NCBI RefSeq assembly: GCF_023650955.1
Contig: NZ_CP098039.1
Coordinates: forward strand, 372,001-436,000
DNA length: 64,000 bases
From: Thermosynechococcus sp. HN-54
GTDB lineage: Bacteria > Cyanobacteriota > Cyanobacteriia > Thermosynechococcales > Thermosynechococcaceae
Reading direction: 5' to 3'
The notes under the pieces are model-generated. The model worked only from the letters and a program-made list of their open reading frames with translations, was not told where the DNA came from and searched no databases. A program made the position numbers and the translations under genes. This document shows positions 61,209 to 64,000 of the stretch, piece by piece. Numbering within the stretch: position 1 is the stretch's first letter; every line of letters starts with the position of its first letter.

Positions 61209-63254
61209 TTAGCGAGGGGAAACGGCTTGATCAACTCTAGGGGTTGGCAGCGGTGCCAAAGGACGCTCAAGGCGGGGTTGTCCCACGGAGTAACTTAGGG
61301 CATAGCTTTGCACCAAGAGCCAAAACCAAAGTTGCGGTGCTAAGGGTTCTAGCCATGGTTGACAACGGCGTACTAAAGCGGGTAGCCAAAAGCCAAAGAG
61401 GGCATGGTACAGGGCATCCAAGCTAAAACTCAGGTAGCTTTGCAGCCAGCGTAGCAGATCCCCAAGCCCGACCATTTCGTAGATCCACCAGAGAAGGCCG
61501 GGGTTTTGCCAAGCGGCTCGCAGTGCCATACGGTTAAAGGGCAACCAGCCAGCGCGGTCTTTGATAAAGCGATCGGCCAATTCGGGGGATTCCTGTCCGA
61601 GGATGCCAAAAAAGGTGTTTAACATGGCATTGACCCGCTCGGGGGGGAGGGGGCGATCGCTGGGCACCATCATTCCCCGCGAAAAGAGCCATGTCACGGC
61701 TGTATTGCTCTGATAAGCGCGAATTTGGTTGAGGAATTGTTTTTGCACAAGGTCGTGACGCAATGCCGTATCTAGCAAATCCGTGAGTCGCGGTAGGTTG
61801 CGCACCAAAGACCCAAACCCCGTAAACACCAAAGGAGATTGGAGGGATGCGGCATCACCAATGGCCAAAACGCGATCAAATGCCACCGCGCGATCGCCCG
61901 AATGGTGGCTAAAGTAACCGGGGATGTAACCAAAGGTGGGTTTGACCCAAGTGAGTTGATCGAGATCGCAGCGGCGGTACTCTGGCAAGATGGTAAAAAA
62001 GTCCTCATACAGTTCCAACAGCGATCCGGGAAACTCGCGCTGGATGTGATGGTAGTGAAAAAGATAAATGGTGCGCTCTTCCCCTGCTCCCGGAAACAGT
62101 TCCCAAATCAGTTGGCGTCCCCGCGAAATATCACCGTGGCTAAAGAGGACATCCCCATAATTGCCATCCCAAACTTCTGGGGCAATGCCCTTGACGATCG
62201 CCCCCACCGTGGGACAAACACTATCATAGGCACGACCGCCGTTCAGCTGACGGGCAATAGGGGAAGCAGTGCCCATCGCATCAATGAGGACACGGGCGAT
62301 CGCCTGCCGTTGTTCTTGGGTCTGACGGTGCTGCGTTTGGAGAACCACGCCATTGGGATGAATCGTCGCTGTCTCAAATTCCGTCCAATCCCAAATCTCA
62401 CCGCCCGCTTGGCGCAGTTTCTCACCACACAGATGCAGAAATTTTGCCGAATCAAGGGCAATGTTGAGAACGGTGGGAGTGTGCAGTACGGGTGCCCGAC
62501 AATGGGCAGGGCTAGTGGCATCAAAGAACTTGTTAAAGCCATCGCGGTACTCGCGGGCAATCAGGCTCTCAAATTCCGCTGCCGTAAACAACCCCAGATC
62601 AATGACGCTCTGAAATTCCATGCGAGAGATATTCCACTCCCGATTCATGCGGCCAAAGGGTAGTCGCTCGATGACCAGAACGCGATAGCCTAACCGCGCC
62701 ATCACTGCTGCATGGATCACCCCCAAGGCACCGCCCACATAGACCAAATCATAGGTAGGCGCCTCACAGAGGGTCGTTGCCCTGTGCAAAACAGGCACTG
62801 GGGAGGTGGGCTGTTGTACCCCTTGGCGCCAGCGTTGCTCCCACCAATAGACGCGCTCTAGATCCGCTTCTCCTTGGGGCATGCGTTGGAAGTATTTCAC
62901 CGTTAGGGGATAGCGATCGACCAAGGCCTCAAAAATTGTCTTATCAGCAGGCCAAGGAGGAAGCACCTCAGGTTTGAGGGGAAAGGCCAAACGCAGCTCC
63001 CGCTGAAGGTGTTGGACACAGGCACGCTCTTGGGGGAAAGGCCGCTCTCCCCAGCGCATCACCTTGAGGTACGTGGTTCGCTGCAAGCTCCATAGGAAAA
63101 TGGCCAGTTCTGTTGCGGTCTCAGGAACCTGCCAACAACCCCCAGTTGGTTTTGGCGCAATAGTGCCAATGCGCGGCTCAAAGCTGTGGTGCAGCCAGTG
63201 AATTACCGCTGCGGTATTGGGGGTGGGTACCTCAAGGTATAACAGTTCTTGCAT
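61209..63254 (-). CDS. CruA/CruP-type lycopene cyclase family flavoprotein
   Basis: 681 residues. After about 165 N-terminal residues comes the FAD-binding Rossmann motif YDLVYVGGALGVIHAAVMAR, then the RLPFGRMNREWNIS segment and, near residue 460, AIGDAASLQSPLVFTGFGS, both family hallmarks of CruA/CruP. CruA closes the ends of lycopene to beta-carotene in cyanobacteria and green sulfur bacteria; CruP is a related protein with an oxidative-stress role. The large N-terminal extension favours CruA, but I cannot decide from the sequence alone. The downstream unknown gene probably shares its transcript. Confidence 0.82.
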   Translation of the reverse strand: MQELLYLEVPTPNTAAVIHWLHHSFEPRIGTIAPKPTGGCWQVPETATELAIFLWSLQRTTYLKVMRWGERPFPQERACVQHLQRELRLAFPLKPEVLPPWPADKTIFEALVDRYPLTVKYFQRMPQGEADLERVYWWEQRWRQGVQQPTSPVPVLHRATTLCEAPTYDLVYVGGALGVIHAAVMARLGYRVLVIERLPFGRMNREWNISRMEFQSVIDLGLFTAAEFESLIAREYRDGFNKFFDATSPAHCRAPVLHTPTVLNIALDSAKFLHLCGEKLRQAGGEIWDWTEFETATIHPNGVVLQTQHRQTQEQRQAIARVLIDAMGTASPIARQLNGGRAYDSVCPTVGAIVKGIAPEVWDGNYGDVLFSHGDISRGRQLIWELFPGAGEERTIYLFHYHHIQREFPGSLLELYEDFFTILPEYRRCDLDQLTWVKPTFGYIPGYFSHHSGDRAVAFDRVLAIGDAASLQSPLVFTGFGSLVRNLPRLTDLLDTALRHDLVQKQFLNQIRAYQSNTAVTWLFSRGMMVPSDRPLPPERVNAMLNTFFGILGQESPELADRFIKDRAGWLPFNRMALRAAWQNPGLLWWIYEMVGLGDLLRWLQSYLSFSLDALYHALFGFWLPALVRRCQPWLEPLAPQLWFWLLVQSYALSYSVGQPRLERPLAPLPTPRVDQAVSPR

Positions 63255-63280
63255 TTTGTTTCAAAAGTCCGCTACGGCAC

Positions 63281-63308
63281 TTGACAACGGCACGATTTGG
63301 CGTAAACT
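63281..63308 (+). promoter_or_regulatory. sigma-70-type promoter of the 63.4-kb gene
   Basis: TTGACA at 63281-63286 and TAAACT at 63303-63308 with a 16-base spacer; the gene starts about 60 bases downstream. It lies in the divergent gap with the lycopene cyclase homologue. Confidence 0.55.
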
Positions 63309-63366
63309 GCACTGTACTAAACAGTTTAAGAGAGTTTACGATTTCTCAGAATTGCCCTGTTGCCCT

Positions 63367-63636
63367 ATGCATTATCCCATTCCTCGGAGTCTCGAAGAAA
63401 TGACTGCCCTAAGCCAGCAACCTGTCAATGGCGATCTGGTAGCGGCAGCGATCGCTGGCGTGATTACGATTTGCCGTGCCCAAGGCTATAGTCTGGCGGA
63501 GGTTCAGGAATGGGTGCTCGCTGAGGATGATCTGCTGGATCAAAAAACGCGCCAATGGCTGAGTGAGGCGGTGGAAATGGCTTGGTCAAGCGTGGAAGCA
63601 GGGGCAGTGACGACTGGCCGTGAGGGCGATCGCTAG
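63367..63636 (+). CDS. small protein of unknown function
   Basis: 89 residues from the ATG at 63367; the longer frame from 63217 runs over the divergent promoter region and is rejected. Two amphipathic helices are visible ([18 protein letters not shown] and [17 protein letters not shown]). It resembles short cyanobacterial proteins of unknown role. Its last 51 bases overlap the 3' end of ruvC, antisense. Confidence 0.6.
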   Translation: MHYPIPRSLEEMTALSQQPVNGDLVAAAIAGVITICRAQGYSLAEVQEWVLAEDDLLDQKTRQWLSEAVEMAWSSVEAGAVTTGREGDR

Positions 63637-64000
63637 GGCATCGGCAGCGTCATCGGGCTTGGGCAGCGTGCTGAGATTGAGTTCCCGTTGCACCGCCTGT
63701 TGAACGTCTATTTTTGCGGCATTGCCATAGCCAGTGAGGGCTTGCTTCACTTGGGGAGGAGTGAATTCCATTAGCTGACAGTGCAGTTGACTCAGGACTA
63801 AAAGAATCACGCCCCGGGCTTGAGCAACCACAATCGTATGGCTCATTTTGTAGAAAAAGAGTCGCTCCAAAGCCACTAAATCCGGTTGGAGGGCAGGAAT
63901 GAGCATGTGCAGATCGGTGTAGAGACTCTGGAGGCGATCGCCCATGGGGAGATTGGCAGGGGTGGTAATGACGCCAAAATCCCCCACTTGGCAAGTGTTG
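63586..64000 (-). CDS. ruvC: Holliday junction resolvase RuvC, 5' end outside window
   Basis: The frame is open to the window edge, so the N-terminus, including the first catalytic Asp, is missing. The visible part shows [20 protein letters not shown] with the catalytic Glu, [22 protein letters not shown] and the end [11 protein letters not shown] with the last catalytic acidic residues. RuvC cuts four-way junctions with RuvAB during recombination. The GTG at 63985-63987 is internal, not the start. The 3' end overlaps the convergent small gene by 51 bases. Confidence 0.88.
   Translation of the reverse strand, partial: NTCQVGDFGVITTPANLPMGDRLQSLYTDLHMLIPALQPDLVALERLFFYKMSHTIVVAQARGVILLVLSQLHCQLMEFTPPQVKQALTGYGNAAKIDVQQAVQRELNLSTLPKPDDAADALAIALTASRHCPCFHA

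Noticed and set aside
61839-62663. 274-codon open frame antisense to the lycopene cyclase homologue
   Set aside because: Shadow of a certain gene; translation has no recognisable pattern.
1-64000. Frequent GCGATCGC octamers, some overlapping in tandem (for example near 20400 and 26220)
   Set aside because: These are HIP1 sites, common throughout cyanobacterial genomes and mostly inside genes; not a mobile repeat or CRISPR array.

Overview
The window comes from a cyanobacterial chromosome, most likely a thermophilic unicellular Thermosynechococcus-type organism. Evidence: an intact psbA encoding a D1 protein with Glu130 (the high-light PsbA3-like form), gap2, the two-BMC shell protein CcmO, a CruA/CruP-type lycopene cyclase homologue, a cyAbrB regulator, several cyanobacterial families of unknown function (DUF751/Ycf33, DUF3038, DUF4335, DUF1830, MEKHLA) and very frequent GCGATCGC (HIP1) octamers. 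No rRNA, tRNA or CRISPR array was seen. Genus level is an inference from protein resemblance; no search was run.

Layout. 1-4.3 kb: end of an unknown gene, a small membrane protein, a Ser/Thr kinase-TIR-AAA fusion and an RsbW-like ATPase. 4.3-10.7 kb (minus strand): IlvE, DUF389 protein, MEKHLA protein, class V aminotransferase, Gap2, radical SAM enzyme. 10.9-14.2 kb: DUF1830, RibD-like reductase, HAD hydrolase, TrpG, a Tat-exported metallo-hydrolase. 14.3-18.9 kb: an ABC-2 exporter operon (ATPase, permease, GldG-like subunit) followed by a ClC channel. 19-21 kb: psbA with promoter and terminator, then an exported protein. 21.1-25.1 kb: an AT-rich accessory patch with a decayed TnpB element, a PD-(D/E)xK nuclease-ParA fusion paired with a ParB-like/HhH protein, a truncated SUKH gene and a gene remnant. 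25.1-35.8 kb: DUF751-DUF3038-DUF4335, two FHA proteins (one fused to a pseudokinase), a divergent PstB-like ATPase, an RND pump, and an RsbQ-like hydrolase with a PAS/GGDEF protein. 36-43.3 kb: Uma2 pseudogene, ThyX, a 44-residue membrane protein, a beta-CASP-like hydrolase, REC-PP2C phosphatase and an oligopeptide permease. 43.3-45.2 kb: an IS4-type element inserted into codon 6 of a cyAbrB gene. 45.2-52.5 kb: CoaX, CcmO, HI0933-type flavoprotein, MscS channel, AspS and a gamma-glutamylcyclotransferase-like protein. 52.5-60.2 kb: a two-component pair, MarC, HEAT protein, PepSY protein, esterase with MprF-like transferase, and small exported proteins, some sharing promoter elements. 60.2-64 kb: unknown genes, the lycopene cyclase homologue and the 3' part of ruvC.

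Themes. Partner-switching and phospho-signalling parts recur (kinase-TIR-AAA, HATPase, REC-PP2C, FHA-pseudokinase, RsbQ-like hydrolase with GGDEF). The strongest candidates for something new are the nuclease-ParA/ParB-HhH pair with its internal ribosome-binding site and upstream palindromes, and the kinase-TIR-AAA fusion. The best-resolved event is the IS insertion in cyAbrB, where the 9-bp target duplication and the pre-insertion reading frame can both be reconstructed.
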